NCBI RefSeq assembly: GCF_009017415.1 | Contig: NC_092409.1 | Span: 930,001-994,000, forward strand | Direction of reading: 5' to 3' | Source: Aspergillus flavus | Lineage: Eukaryota; Ascomycota; Eurotiomycetes; Eurotiales; Aspergillaceae | Length of the DNA: 64,000 nt | Shown: positions 1 to 11,124 of the stretch, piece after piece | How positions within the stretch are numbered: position 1 is the stretch's first letter | How the letters are laid out: the number at the start of each line of letters is the position of its first letter | The notes under the pieces: generated by a model | The model's database searches: none | Seen by the model: only the letters and a program-made list of their open reading frames with translations | Told to the model about the DNA's origin: nothing | Position numbers and translations under genes: made by a program

Positions 1-97
1 ACCACCCTCAGCAAACGTTGACAACAAAAGACCAAATCCTGCAAGCATTGCCAGAAACCGAGGGCGATTTTGCTGTTATAACAGCGGGCCAACACAT

Positions 98-562
98 ATG
101 CCAGAAAGCGCTGAAATGGTAGCATGGATCAAAATGATTTCCCGAAGCCTCATACTGCAGCTGTTCATGATCTGGAAGATTGCAATCAACGAACCGATAA
201 ACTACTGGGGCCAAAGTACTATCTACAAGCCCAATTCTGGAAACAATAGGGAGCAGGCAGATCCAATCACCACCTCTCTCAGTCACCGGCCATCCCGCGG
301 GAATATGGTCGATTTGCCGACTTTGGCCATTGAACCCGGCGTCAGCGAGGATTATGCGAAGCTTAAGGATGATGTCAAATGGACTTGTCAGAACCGAATA
401 GGCCGGGATGGGATTAATCGGTTCTATCTTCTTCACTCAGAGCTGATGGAAGATGTTCTTACAATATCTGGGCACTACTCAGAGGCGGTGGTCCTCGATT
501 ACTGCTTACGAATATACGTGCGATTTAGCCAATGGCTCTACATAGATGGAAAGCTTGCGTGA
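98..562 (+). CDS. Possible hypothetical ORF or gene remnant (154 aa)
   Basis: An open frame of 154 codons starts at an ATG and ends in TGA. I do not recognise the product. It has no signal peptide, membrane segment or repeat, and a comparably long frame (8-436) exists on the other strand, so coding status is uncertain. It could be the last exon of a gene that begins before the window, or a decayed fragment. Confidence 0.15.
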   Translation: MPESAEMVAWIKMISRSLILQLFMIWKIAINEPINYWGQSTIYKPNSGNNREQADPITTSLSHRPSRGNMVDLPTLAIEPGVSEDYAKLKDDVKWTCQNRIGRDGINRFYLLHSELMEDVLTISGHYSEAVVLDYCLRIYVRFSQWLYIDGKLA

Positions 563-1486
563 TAGAAATGACCATTGTATATTTTATAGATGAACTGTTT
601 CAATGTTAATGCTATATCTGACCAGCGGACTCTATAGAAAGATTGGCAGCAGCTGATATCAGGACTGTATCCTACAATCTGAACGTAAAAGTACGTGGCT
701 GTGTGTTTAGAACCGTCTGAATCGTCCACGGCGCCTATGTATACGTCGCCTTCTCGGATTGGGGATCAACCTGTAGTTGACTTATCCTTGCGAGTGTAAC
801 TATTGGAAAAACAAAAGAAAAGAAGAATGTTGGTGTTGCAGCGCAAAATGAAGCTATGCGTCGACCCACCGGGCGACAATGGTTGCTTTCGTCGAATCTC
901 GCACTGCTGGAAGAGACGAAATCAAAAGTTGCATGATGTCAAGGGTCTCTATAGCTTCCAGCTAGCCATCTGTGGGAAATCATCCATGGTGACAGCCATG
1001 CTCTAGTCGGGTTATTGACCAACTCTTGAGTCGTATACATCATCACAAAATGTGAGAGGAGACTACCCGAGTAGTATCACCTGTGGCATGTAACACTACC
1101 GACATCCCGTTTTTGGTATAGATTCAACTGCTTACCTCTATTACACATTGATATATGTATGAAGGGCTGATATGCTACCGTAACGTAGGGACGAAACCGG
1201 ATAATGGTGTTGCATTGGACACTCCGTGTCATTTTCCGGCCGCATCAATCGTTGCGCTTAATAATTCAGGCCACATTTACAGTTACATCCAGGCTAAATA
1301 GATCTATCTGACTTGGGTATAAAAGACTGAGATTGATGATGCTGTAGTTACGCAGACAGGGAATCATCAGTCTCGATTCTTCATTTTGTATTTCACCAGA
1401 ACTATTTGCCCTCAAGCTTGCGAAATTCGATAGCCACCATAGTCCTCTTAGTGCGATAACACTTAACCGGAATCAACCCGAAAAAA
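563..1486. other. Intergenic, no gene seen
   Basis: Only short unconvincing frames. The right part carries the promoter of the ankyrin-vWA gene. Confidence 0.5.
1318..1325 (+). promoter_or_regulatory. TATA box of the ankyrin-vWA gene
   Basis: TATAAAAG lies about 160 bp before the ATG at 1487. The same octamer at nearly the same distance precedes the gene at 36191. Confidence 0.45.
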
Positions 1487-3280
1487 ATGAGTCTTCACAA
1501 CGACGCCTGGAAGGGAACACTTGATCGAGCCAGTCTCACTCAATACCTCAGCCGGGGGGTGGATATTGATGGCACCAGCACATCTGGCGATACACCACTT
1601 GCTCTTGCTGTGAAGAATGGACAGACTAGCGCAGTGAAGCTATTGCTGCAGGCTGGAGCCAACCCCAATAAGAAGGGTGCTGACGGCAAAACTCCCTTAT
1701 ACCTGGTTGCATTCGCAAAGGACAAAAGGGACCGCCTGGCGCAGTTGCTTGTGGCGCATGGTGCCGATGTTAATGAGCCTGTGCCGGCATGGAACAATTC
1801 GACACCGCTTATGGTGGCCATCACCGAAGCAAAAGATCCCAAATTGATTAGTTTGCTCGTGGAAAAGGGAGCTTCGTTGACCCAGTCTAATGACAAAGGA
1901 GAAACGGCAAAGAAACTGGCCGGTTACTCCATGAATCCTGCCATCCAAAGGGCCATTCTTCCACCAGACCAGCAGGATGGATATAAGCCTGAGTTGGGAA
2001 ATCTCCTCACCAGCAGTGGGCTGTTTGCTATTGCTTATTTCAGCAACTGGAAGGACGTCGCCAAGGATTCTATTGATCGCATCTCAGACTTCCTGAATTG
2101 GCAGTCCAACACAGTCCAGGCAAGTTGATGCGCTGACTTCCCGATGCAATCTCTAACACGCCTACAGGACATCAATAGCCTCCGGACTGAGGATGACTTC
2201 AAGACCTTTCTTTTCAACTTTATCCAAGATAAAGGACTTGAAGACTTCTACCCTCCCAACGACCAGCGTGTTATCGATATAGCACGTGCAGCGGCAGCAG
2301 CCAGGAAAAATCCCAGTGTGAGAGCAATGTCCGGTAGAACCTTGGCGATTATGGCCGCCTCCGCCCTGTATACACCGGTTTGGTATTGCGGTATGAGCAT
2401 CTCGAGGCATGTCTTCAGACAATCAAGAGTGCTAATCTAAATGCACTATATAGATGATAGCGGGTCAATGGGTGGGGGCACTGGTCGGATTGAAAATCAA
2501 CGGATCCTGGTGGCTCGGATGGCGAGGATTATGGGCTTCGTGAACCCACAGGCTGCCGCTGGAGTCGCGAGCCTCCGATTTATCAATGCGGACATCGGCA
2601 ATGCTGATAATCTCACAGAAGCGCAAGTTAATGACTACATGAATCAGACTAACCCCAACGGAGCAACTCCAATTGGAACGAACCTCAAGAAGAAGATTTT
2701 GGACCCGCTCATCCATAACGTCCTCAGCGCAGGCCAGAATCTCCCAAAGCCATACCTCATCATGACCATCACTGATGGAGCTCCGAATGAGGAAAACAAA
2801 AGTCTATCCCCACTCGGCACTGACAACGATGTTATCCGGAGTGTCATTGCAGATGCGGTCAATGCCTTGAAAACCCACCAGCCGATCCCATATTCACCGG
2901 ATGGTTCGTTTGGTCCATGGCTTCGCTTATTGCACAGGGCATTTCTGCTAACGTGTTTATAGCTGTGAGCTACACCATAAGCCAGATTGGTGACGATCAG
3001 AATTCCAAGGCTTTCTTGGCTGGGCTGAAGAACAACCCAGTTCCCGACAACGTCCTTTACGTTACATCAGGTGAGTAGCATCTTCGGTATGCATGGTCCC
3101 AAGTTTAGGCGCTAAGTGGAGACTTGCAGAAAGCTTGGACAGTCAGTTTGCAGATTTCAAAAATAATTTGGATGACTTGGATAACTACGTACGTCTAGAC
3201 TCCCGGTTCTCTGGAATGATATGCTAACCATGGTAACTTAGCTGTATAACCTTTTCGGCAAGATGCTAAACATTCCTTGA
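1487..3280 (+). CDS. Ankyrin-repeat / von Willebrand A domain protein, six exons
   Basis: Exons 1487-2119, 2168-2390, 2454-2903, 2963-3070, 3130-3188 and 3242-3280 join in frame to about 503 aa. Residues about 20-150 hold three to four ankyrin repeats (for example TPLALAVKNGQTSAVKLLL). The second half is a vWA domain with a complete MIDAS metal site: DDSGS created across the exon 2/3 junction (about residues 286-290), Thr in GATPIGT, and Asp in ITDGAPNE. vWA domains bind protein ligands through a divalent metal and ankyrin repeats bind proteins, so a scaffold or regulatory role is likely. No signal peptide or membrane segment is visible, so it is probably cytosolic. Intron 1 begins with GC (AG/GCAAGT), a rare but functional donor class, and intron 3 begins with the weak donor GTTCGT. 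The split MIDAS codon strongly supports the splicing. Confidence 0.85.
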
Positions 3281-3972
3281 ATGGTGGTGTAGGCTGGCTC
3301 ACAGGCGGCCATGATGAATCGCAGTTAACTGTCGGTGTATGGTACTCCCAAAATGAAATGTGCAATTCCTGCGCTCCCATCTTAAACAGCCAAATAAATG
3401 CGCATGTTTCCTTATATACCAATTAGCCTCCTGAAAGATCAGCATCAGCCCTAATGGCTAGATATAATGGGTCATATCATTCTCGCAGATCAATAACCTC
3501 TGGACATTTGCTGAACAGTTGCTTAACGGTCCGCCGGCCCTCCTACATTTGTAGACTTTGTAGAACATGACCGCTAGGTATGCTTGCTATGTATACATTC
3601 CGTGGAATTGGGTTTCCGTTAACGGTAAATAAAGTCCTTCCAGCCCAGAATTCCTCTGCAGGTCTTCCAAGGCTTGTCCTTGAACGGCCTGATGAAGATA
3701 CTATGCGTCTGTGCAGCTGGCCGCTAACGATTGTTTCATATTGAACAGCTAGAAATTCGCTATCCGAACGGCGCACAAAGACCACAAAGTCTGATCGACT
3801 CAGCTACCTTATGTGAGTTACACTCTAGACATCGGCCAGCATTCAAAGATAGTCCTAATTCTGGGTCCTTCGCATTTCTGCAAGCCAGAACATACACCTA
3901 TTTCATTGCGCAATTATAACCAGTCTGTCACACTATACTAGCTAAATGCCGATGGCAGAATGGAACGCATGG
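3281..3972. other. Intergenic between convergent genes
   Basis: No convincing coding signal. It separates the 3' ends of the ankyrin-vWA gene and the minus-strand WD40 gene. Confidence 0.5.
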
Positions 3973-5604
3973 TTAATTGCGCGTCCACAACAACAATCCC
4001 TCCAAAGCCACGACAGATGCAAGATATTTTCCATCTGGGGAGAATGCAACAGCTTCAGCCTTGCGCTGTTGGTGTGAACTAAGGACGTAGTCATCTGCAA
4101 GAGACCAGATCCTAAGTGTTCCATCATCCGATACAGAGGCAAGCTGCCTGCCGTCAGCGGAGAAGGCCAAGTCATTAATAGGGCCCGTATGAGCAGGGAG
4201 AAGCCGACGCTGAGCTAGTGTCTCAGCATTCCACACCCTAACACTACTGTCATCCGATCCAGATGCCAGGCTCTTTCCGTCAGGCGAAAATGCGATTGCA
4301 TTGAGACCACCACCCGGGTGAGAGATCTCATTGTCTTTCCTTCCAGTCCGCGGATCCCAAAATCGAATTGTCTTATCCTTCGATCCTGAAACAAGCTTCC
4401 CGCTTGTGGGCGAAAACTCCAAAGCCTGCACAGCACCAGAATGCCCTTGAGTAGTGATCTGGGTATTTGTTGACACGTCCCATATCAGGACTTTTCCATC
4501 AGCCAATCCGGCCGCAACTTGCCTGCCATCTGGAGAGAATGCAACTCGGTTCACGCGGCTCACGCGGCCCTTTGGCTCTTGGAATATCTGCTCAGAGCTG
4601 GTGCTTACATCCCACATCTTGACCGCTCCCTCGTATGTTCCACAAAGGACCTTGGTACCATCTGGGGACAATGCAACACTCATAGGCATGCCAGCTCCAG
4701 CTCCCGTTTCCCATCCAGCCAAGGGCTGCCGAGTTTTCATATCCCACACTACAACTCTTTGAGGACTGAGCTCTCCGACTGCCATTCTCTCATTTTTCGG
4801 GGAGAAGGCCACGGCCTTGGCTTTGACCTCAGTGCCCAGAACGCCTGGATTGGACACCCATCGGGTATCCTGTAGATTTTTGTCACGGCATTCAGTAAGC
4901 TGCTCTTGAATAACTTTTACGCGGTCCTCGCATGCTTTGCTTTCCTCCTTTGCGTCTTCGGCGCACTGCCTGCGCAGCTCATTCTTTTCCTCTTGGCACT
5001 TGTTCCGCATGTCTGACTTTTGGTCTTCGCATTGCTTGTTCTGCCTTTCCTCGTTTTCGGTGCATTGCCTGCGCAGCTCCTCCTTCTCTCTCAGGCACTT
5101 ATCGCCCAGTTCTATCTTTTGTTCTTGACATTCCTTTTTCAACTTTTCCTTGTCCTTCTCACATTCCTCCTTGCACTTAGCAAGAGCCTTCCTGACCTCA
5201 TCCGTCATGTCGTCTTTCCCTTTGTTCTCCATAGCCAGCACCGTATCATCGTACTCCATTTCGGGGTTCGCATCGTTGGTGTAGCGGCATTCATTGTTGT
5301 CTTTATAAACAGCCATGGTGCAACGGCGAAACACGCACCGTTTGGCACACGCTTGAGCACTTCCTTCCGCATAAGGGCCTTTGATATTTATGGAAGCGGA
5401 GCGTTTGAAGTTCCGACAGGAATATTCAATCACATGGCCATCGACTGATGCTGTTCCTGACTTCTGCCCAGAGCAGCAATCACTAATTACAGGGGTACTG
5501 CCATCTGATAACGACTGGCAATTTCCGGCGGCTGCCTGGGCGATGGAGATCATGCCGAGAGGGCTTACCCCCAGCAACGAAAGGAGCAATGGCTTGAAGC
5601 GCAT
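3973..5604 (-). CDS. Predicted secreted Cys-rich / coiled-coil / WD40 protein, single exon
   Basis: The 543-aa product begins with a signal peptide (MRFKPLLLSL, hydrophobic to about residue 24). Residues about 28-125 form a cysteine-rich domain (CC, SVDGHVIEYSC, then a CAKRC pair) homologous by eye to the protein encoded at 56382-57342. Residues about 130-245 are a highly charged coiled coil with a cysteine roughly every heptad or two (CKEEC, KKECQEQK, RRQCTENEE). Residues about 250-543 contain seven WD40 blades with repeated AFSPDG and I/VWD motifs, enough for one closed propeller. WD40 propellers are nearly always intracellular, so this arrangement in an apparently secreted protein is unusual. 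The regular cysteines could give disulphide-linked oligomers (inference). A TATA-like ATATAAG lies about 45 bp before the ATG. There is no intron. The enzymatic role, if any, is unknown. Confidence 0.85.
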   Translation of the reverse strand: MRFKPLLLSLLGVSPLGMISIAQAAAGNCQSLSDGSTPVISDCCSGQKSGTASVDGHVIEYSCRNFKRSASINIKGPYAEGSAQACAKRCVFRRCTMAVYKDNNECRYTNDANPEMEYDDTVLAMENKGKDDMTDEVRKALAKCKEECEKDKEKLKKECQEQKIELGDKCLREKEELRRQCTENEERQNKQCEDQKSDMRNKCQEEKNELRRQCAEDAKEESKACEDRVKVIQEQLTECRDKNLQDTRWVSNPGVLGTEVKAKAVAFSPKNERMAVGELSPQRVVVWDMKTRQPLAGWETGAGAGMPMSVALSPDGTKVLCGTYEGAVKMWDVSTSSEQIFQEPKGRVSRVNRVAFSPDGRQVAAGLADGKVLIWDVSTNTQITTQGHSGAVQALEFSPTSGKLVSGSKDKTIRFWDPRTGRKDNEISHPGGGLNAIAFSPDGKSLASGSDDSSVRVWNAETLAQRRLLPAHTGPINDLAFSADGRQLASVSDDGTLRIWSLADDYVLSSHQQRKAEAVAFSPDGKYLASVVALEGLLLWTRN

Positions 5605-7006
5605 GGTAGGCAGAAACAGGTGGTGAGGAAGTCACCTGATCTTTGGTTCTTATATGGAAACTAAAAGAAGTGATAGAGCTCGAGAATACCAAGTCGTCAT
5701 TAGAGTGCAGACGATAGGTTCATCTGTTTAAGTAGGAGATTTTAAAAGGTTAAGGTCATATCGATCCAGGCATAAAGACATAGTCCCAGCGTTCTGCTGT
5801 CTTTCATACGTCACGAGTGCAAATTGAATTCACAATCTGCTACGCTCTCCTGCATCCGGAAATTGCTTTCCTGCCTATGGTAATATCGTAATGTCACATC
5901 GGAAAGCATGGATCGAGGTTGCTAGCAGGTCTCAAAGCACCGGGGTTAGCCTCCATCCTAGTCGTTGACTCATGAAGATGTGTATGTACGTTGTCTAGGC
6001 AGACATTCCACCTGAATGCGGAAAGCAAGACCAATGCAGCAATTTCACCTTACTAGGTAAGTAAGTACGCAGTACAAGACTGGTAATAAAGGTAACAGTT
6101 GTAACATTCAACCCATTTCGTAGGGTGCCGCCGGCTGTAGTCGCTGTAACCAGTGGGAGGTGGCATCAAGCCACAGAGTATCACATTCCTTGACGAAAAT
6201 GGGATAGCAGAAAATGTAACCAAAGACACCGGAACTGCTGCTGGCGGAACTCCGTATGCAGTTACATACTCGATGGGTTGGGGAGTGAGCCAGGAGTCTG
6301 ACCCATCGTATCATTCGGTGACTCCAGAATCTGACAATTTGTGGGACTAGAGATGTTCAACTACCTTCCCAATATTAATTACCACTGCCTCAGCATTGCT
6401 CTTGCCCATCTGAGCCAGCCACAGTCGGCAATCCCATCGACCCAAGAATCACTTCAAGGTTGCGCAGCTGACAGCTGGTCGAAGAACGCCACTGCACATT
6501 CCAATCCCTAGAATAGCTCAATGTCTCTCTAAAAATGCTATTGGAATCTGATATGATAGGTTTTAAAGGATTCTTTACATCTACATAGACTTTTTCTTAC
6601 AAAGGTACTCTGAGGATGGTCCCTGTAGTTACTATCGAGATGTTCCATATGCATGGGGCTCATATAAGAGAACAACTTATTCGAATGCTGATTATACTTG
6701 GAAAGCTATCTAGCATCTCTACAGCGGTACGACAACAAACAGGCAACATATTCTAGTTCCGGAGTGGTAACATATCATTAACTAGCATCCTAGTTACATT
6801 TGATTGAAAACGCCACGAAGCAACATGCATCTCACAGCCTCACCCTGTGATGATACTATCAACGTAAAACACGCCTGCCCCTTTTCCCTTACCCCCGGAA
6901 TGGGATAAGGAAATAACATACTATTGAGCCGTACCACGAAAGTCAGATTTAGTCAGCTCAACTGGCGATAGAGCTTACAGAAATGGCCTTCGACAATACC
7001 GGCTCT
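5605..7006. other. Intergenic, no convincing gene
   Basis: About 1.4 kb upstream of the WD40 gene and downstream of the Cys-repeat gene. A 65-codon frame at 6153-6350 starts with GTG, not ATG, and is not recognisable. Confidence 0.5.
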
Positions 7007-7888
7007 TTATGGTGTACCACTCCGCAGCTTGTCGCAGGATATCAGGCAGAGACGACCACCGTAGGGAGGGTAACTGATCGCTTCACAGCTTTCGCCATTG
7101 AACCATTCACCGAGTGAGCAATGTTGGACTTGATCACAGATGTTTTTTTTCCTGTTCCAGTACTGACCCTGTCCACATTTGGGGATCTTCTTGCAGCTGT
7201 TTCCATCGTAATATTCATCCTCGGCACAAACTGGCCGCGACACACAAGCATTGCCATTCCAATACTCGTCAGGATTTGGGCAAGGCACGCAGTCAACGCC
7301 GTCGAAAAAGTGGTGAGGATTGCGACACCTGGGTCTTTTTGCACACCCAGTGCCAGTCCAGTAGCTGTCAGCGTCACAGGGGGGGTTTGGTACACATTGG
7401 TTGGCTTTGAAGTCCCAATGTTTGCCTGCACCACAGTCTTGTGGCTTCTCGACACAGTTACGGCCATCGAACCACTCATCGTCTTCGCAGCGTGGCTTCA
7501 GCACACATCCGGTTTTCTCGAAGTAGTAGCCGTCCTGGCACTGTGGCTTTCGCACACAGTATTGACCATCGAAGAACTCATCGTCAAGACAAGGCGGAAT
7601 TGGCTTGCACTTTCGTTCCCTTATGTAAAAGTAATTGCCATCACCGCAGTCTTTCTTGGCGCGACATACACGGTCTACGGTATCAAAGTACTCGTCTGGG
7701 TTGAAACAAGTAGGTAAAGGTTCACATATGTTGCCGTTGTATTCGGTGCCATCCGGGCAACATTCAGATCTTCCGGAGACTCGATCGGTTGACGGGTACA
7801 TCTGGCCGATGGAATAGCACTGGCCCCGGTCCTGGGCAGCTGCCGAAAGGGTGGCACCCAAGGTGAGAAACAGATACTGAAATCGCAT
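7007..7888 (-). CDS. Secreted protein of tandem two-cysteine repeats (293 aa)
   Basis: A signal peptide (MRFQYLFLTLGATLSAAA) is followed by roughly 12-13 degenerate repeats of about 20 residues. Each has two cysteines and an aromatic core, as in CEDDEWFDGRNCVEKP and CLDDEFFDGQYCVRKP, giving the pattern C-x(2,3)-[DEG]-x-aromatic-aromatic-x(2,6)-C-x(3)-P. The number and pairing of cysteines suggest a rod of small disulphide-stapled modules outside the cell. The repeats resemble short carbohydrate- or protein-binding Cys modules in general shape, but I do not recognise a named family. The first unit has a CCPDG start, recalling the CC of the neighbouring secreted WD40 protein. The gene is a single exon with a TATA-like CATAAATAG about 100 bp upstream. 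An intron near the C-terminus cannot be excluded. Confidence 0.8.
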   Translation of the reverse strand: MRFQYLFLTLGATLSAAAQDRGQCYSIGQMYPSTDRVSGRSECCPDGTEYNGNICEPLPTCFNPDEYFDTVDRVCRAKKDCGDGNYFYIRERKCKPIPPCLDDEFFDGQYCVRKPQCQDGYYFEKTGCVLKPRCEDDEWFDGRNCVEKPQDCGAGKHWDFKANQCVPNPPCDADSYWTGTGCAKRPRCRNPHHFFDGVDCVPCPNPDEYWNGNACVSRPVCAEDEYYDGNSCKKIPKCGQGQYWNRKKNICDQVQHCSLGEWFNGESCEAISYPPYGGRLCLISCDKLRSGTP

Positions 7889-9121
7889 CCCGAGGAAGTA
7901 TCGCGTAAGAATGTCAAAGTAAAAAATGGACAGCTTGGTGTACTGCTTCTAGGAGTCAGAATTCTCACTGAGAAAGCATTGTGTACTATTTATGCGTTCT
8001 GTACAAAGTACTAGAACCTGCCGGCCACACGCAACCAGACATAAAGTCACAGTGAGAACCTCGCCCTCGCTGCTACGTTGCAGTTGTATCATGGAAATGC
8101 AACTTATGCCGCGCTGTTTCACTTTCTCTGGCTTTCGGTTATACATATCACTGTTTTCAGAAGCTATATCGGACTACCACCAGCATCGATAACCGACACG
8201 GTAGCACCTCCAGCTGTTGAGTACCCACTATTTCCCACTGTGAGCTAAATGGAATTCGATTCTCCCTCGCGACATACCCCAGTAGAAGATAACTTAATCC
8301 GGATTACCCCATTTCGGCGGAATGGGTGTATCTTAGCTTAGTCGTTGACGTATGAGATTAAGTCTTGTGTATCTGAAAATGACTGCGCCAAGGTAAACCC
8401 CCTCTCCGGTACAGTCCTATGTACATCATCATGATTGTAAAGGCAGCATGCATGCGGCTAAGACACACTGTTCGAGGAAGCGTCAGATATTCCATGGCTC
8501 CGCATTTCAGCCAAAGCCTCCTAGTAACGAAAACCACTAGCAGAGCAGCTTAGCTGGCAGACACCCCATGCATAGTATCTGCTGTTTCTAGATATACCTA
8601 TCCCTGTTAATTTTAGGTATTCTGCATGAATTATTAACTATGGAGGACTTGCAACTTGCCGCAGGTGCATAATGCCTCACTGAGGTCGGAAAATGCATGT
8701 AGACATACCGAATATGTGGAGTCGCTGTCATGTAACACAAACATTTTTGTTCAGGTCGTTGAAGAATTTCCGGGCGCAAATAGTTTCCGTAGACCTTTTT
8801 TTTTTTTCTCATCTCATTCTTTGGTGATTCGAGTTCTAGCCCAAGTACGACTGCTATCAATGTTATACTGCCGTGAAATGCCGGACAGACATTCCGGAAT
8901 TTGGGTTGCAATTCAAGGGCGGTAGTAACCCTAACCTTCACCATCGAATTCCCTCAACAATTGTGCCAGATTCTAAACTAGATATGCAAGGGGTCCGGAG
9001 TGTCCACAAGCACAGGCCACCTATCCTCTTCCTCAAGAATTGGAAGGAATGTTCTGCTCTCTCCGGTCACCATCAAACCAAATAGAAACAGAAGATACCT
9101 TGGGTAACTCGCTGGCTTTTA
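7889..9121. other. Intergenic, no gene seen
   Basis: Upstream region of the Cys-repeat gene, up to the left end of the MITE. No convincing coding frame on either strand. Confidence 0.5.
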
Positions 9122-9609
9122 CAGTAAAACCTCGATATAAGGAATGAATTGAGCTGGCTTCCAAAATTGCTTATATCGAGGGATTGCTTATATTAAAATT
9201 ACTATATAAGTCCTTCTAATGTATAGATAGTGTATTAAAAGTACTGTTATATAGTAGTTTTAGTAGAGTTTTTTTAATTTATTTATTAAAAAGGCTGAAG
9301 ACGAGGTAAAATAATAGAATTTTTATAATTTACTCATATATATTTTCGTTATTACTGGGAAATGTAGATTAGCCTTCCCGAGAAATATATACGTGATTAT
9401 GATCATTTTATTAAATTTTTTAATTGATTAGTTAGATCCACTATATCTTATTATAAGGAATTTTGTATGGGAGACTGAGCAGATTATTAAAAGTTCTCTA
9501 TATCGAGGTTTTCTGCAATTTTGTATGGGAAACGATAGGAGACAGCCTAGTAGATTGCTTATATTGAGGTATTGCTTATATCGGAGTTGCTTATAAAGAG
9601 GTTTTACTG
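9122..9609. mobile_element. MITE-like DNA transposon remnant with terminal inverted repeats
   Basis: The ends are inverted copies: CAGTAAAACCTC-gat-ATAAG at the left and the complement of CAGTAAAACCTC-ttt-ATAAG at the right. Inside both ends lie several subterminal copies of TTGCTTATATCGAGG-like units. The 488-bp interior is AT-rich and has no transposase frame, as expected for a non-autonomous miniature element. A TA dinucleotide precedes the left end but the right flank reads GA, so a Tc1/mariner/pogo-type TA target duplication is not preserved or the true border differs slightly. Confidence 0.75.
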
Positions 9610-9632
9610 GACTAGGGGTTGGGTCGAACCTC
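9607..9632 (+). repeat. 26-bp dispersed repeat, copy 1
   Basis: A 26-bp sequence at the right edge of the MITE (core CTAGGGGTTG) recurs at 34325-34350 with three differences, all A/G transitions. Confidence 0.5.
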
Positions 9633-11124
9633 TTGAAACCCGTCCCACATTCCATGACATTCTTTCGGAAAAGGAGTTATTCACCTTGCTAAACCGGGAC
9701 AAATGTCCGAGTAGATCGTCCTTTGACGGTGCGGACAGTGAGACGGTATCAAGGATGCAGGTACGTCCTGGTATTCACTCCCATTATGGCCTACTTTGCA
9801 ATGAACACCATGATGACCGGGTCAGTTTGAAGAATTTGTGTGTAAGCACCATGCTACATGGGATATGCCTTGAAAAGAGCGCTCGCTAAGCAGCGGATAC
9901 GCTCGGTTTGTGCCATTGATTTGGGTCTTAACAGGGGAATACTCTGTAGAGAGGGCCCGTGCCGCTGGTTTTATGGAGTCGATTCCTACCATTGAAGGGT
10001 TCAAAACGGCGTTTGACTACGTGGTTCAGGTGAAGTTGGTAGCATTATTTGTTTCCTGCGAAAGGGATGAAGCTATTAAATCTGTATAAGGAATGAGATT
10101 GCAACGACGCAAGGGAGTTAAGAACTTTTCAATCGATTTTGGCCCCTATTATTCGTTGCCAGATTAGTTGTTAAGGACCTCTCCCCCAAGCCTACTAGAG
10201 TCATATATTTTAAGTAATTTTATGAAGTTTTACGTGAAAAGTTTCCGCTAAATGACCTTTATACACACAAACTCGATGTTCCTATACAGATACCTCAGTG
10301 GAATTATAGGATAAAATTGATTTAATGCGCTAAAAGGGTAATGAATTATGGAAATAATAGAATTATCCTCATGATAAGGACATCCAATAGAACCGTGGTA
10401 ATGGGTGAAAGTTTTATATAAGTGGAAATAATCATTTCACAGGGAGAAGAGATGTTGGGGATATCGTAGTCAAGGCGCGAGCTTGATGCCATCTGCATTT
10501 TGGTCGAGTGAGAATGAGAAGATATATATATTGAGGTATATTGAATAACTTGTTTAAGCTTATAAAGAAATAGAATATTGGTAAATTAGAACTATGAAAT
10601 GTTCTGAATATAGAGGCTAATATGATAGATCTTAACTTCAGAAAAGGATCTATTGGCTAGTAGCATTAGTATATAACTATATGCAACGGACGCTTTGTAC
10701 AGGGACTGTATATGTATCCTTTCTTACTATTTTTAGAGGCGATCACAGCATCACTTCTCTAATTCAGTATGGAACAACAGTCCTTTCTTGTCTGCTACTA
10801 TATTATCTAAAGAACAAATCATCATGAGTACGATAGTACACATTACGTTGATAGAGTGCATTCTGGCACTGCTTCCCAGCATTTCGCTCAACATAACTTA
10901 AGAGGACATGATATTATTATTACTCTAAGACACTCTTCCCACCTCGCCCGGCGTAATCAAGCATAGCCTTGGTTGTTAATGGTCGGTTATTCTCATACCG
11001 GAATTCAATTTCCAGCAATCTACGTGGGTTCTCATTGTTAAACGCTTATACTCAGAATCCAGATTTGCCCACAATCAAACCAGACGCTCCTGCCCAAAGG
11101 CCCTAGGCTTTGGCTACCACATCA
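9633..11124. other. AT-rich degenerate DNA
   Basis: Rich in TA and TT runs, especially after 10050. A stretch at about 9880-10050 translates to a plausible but unrecognised fragment (SVERARAAGFMESIPTIEG). No intact gene. Confidence 0.45.

Noticed and set aside
5020..5448. Plus-strand Leu/Phe-rich ORF of 142 codons that looks like a membrane protein
   Set aside because: It is the antisense of the Lys/Glu-rich coiled coil of the WD40 gene; charged codons read backwards give Leu/Phe.
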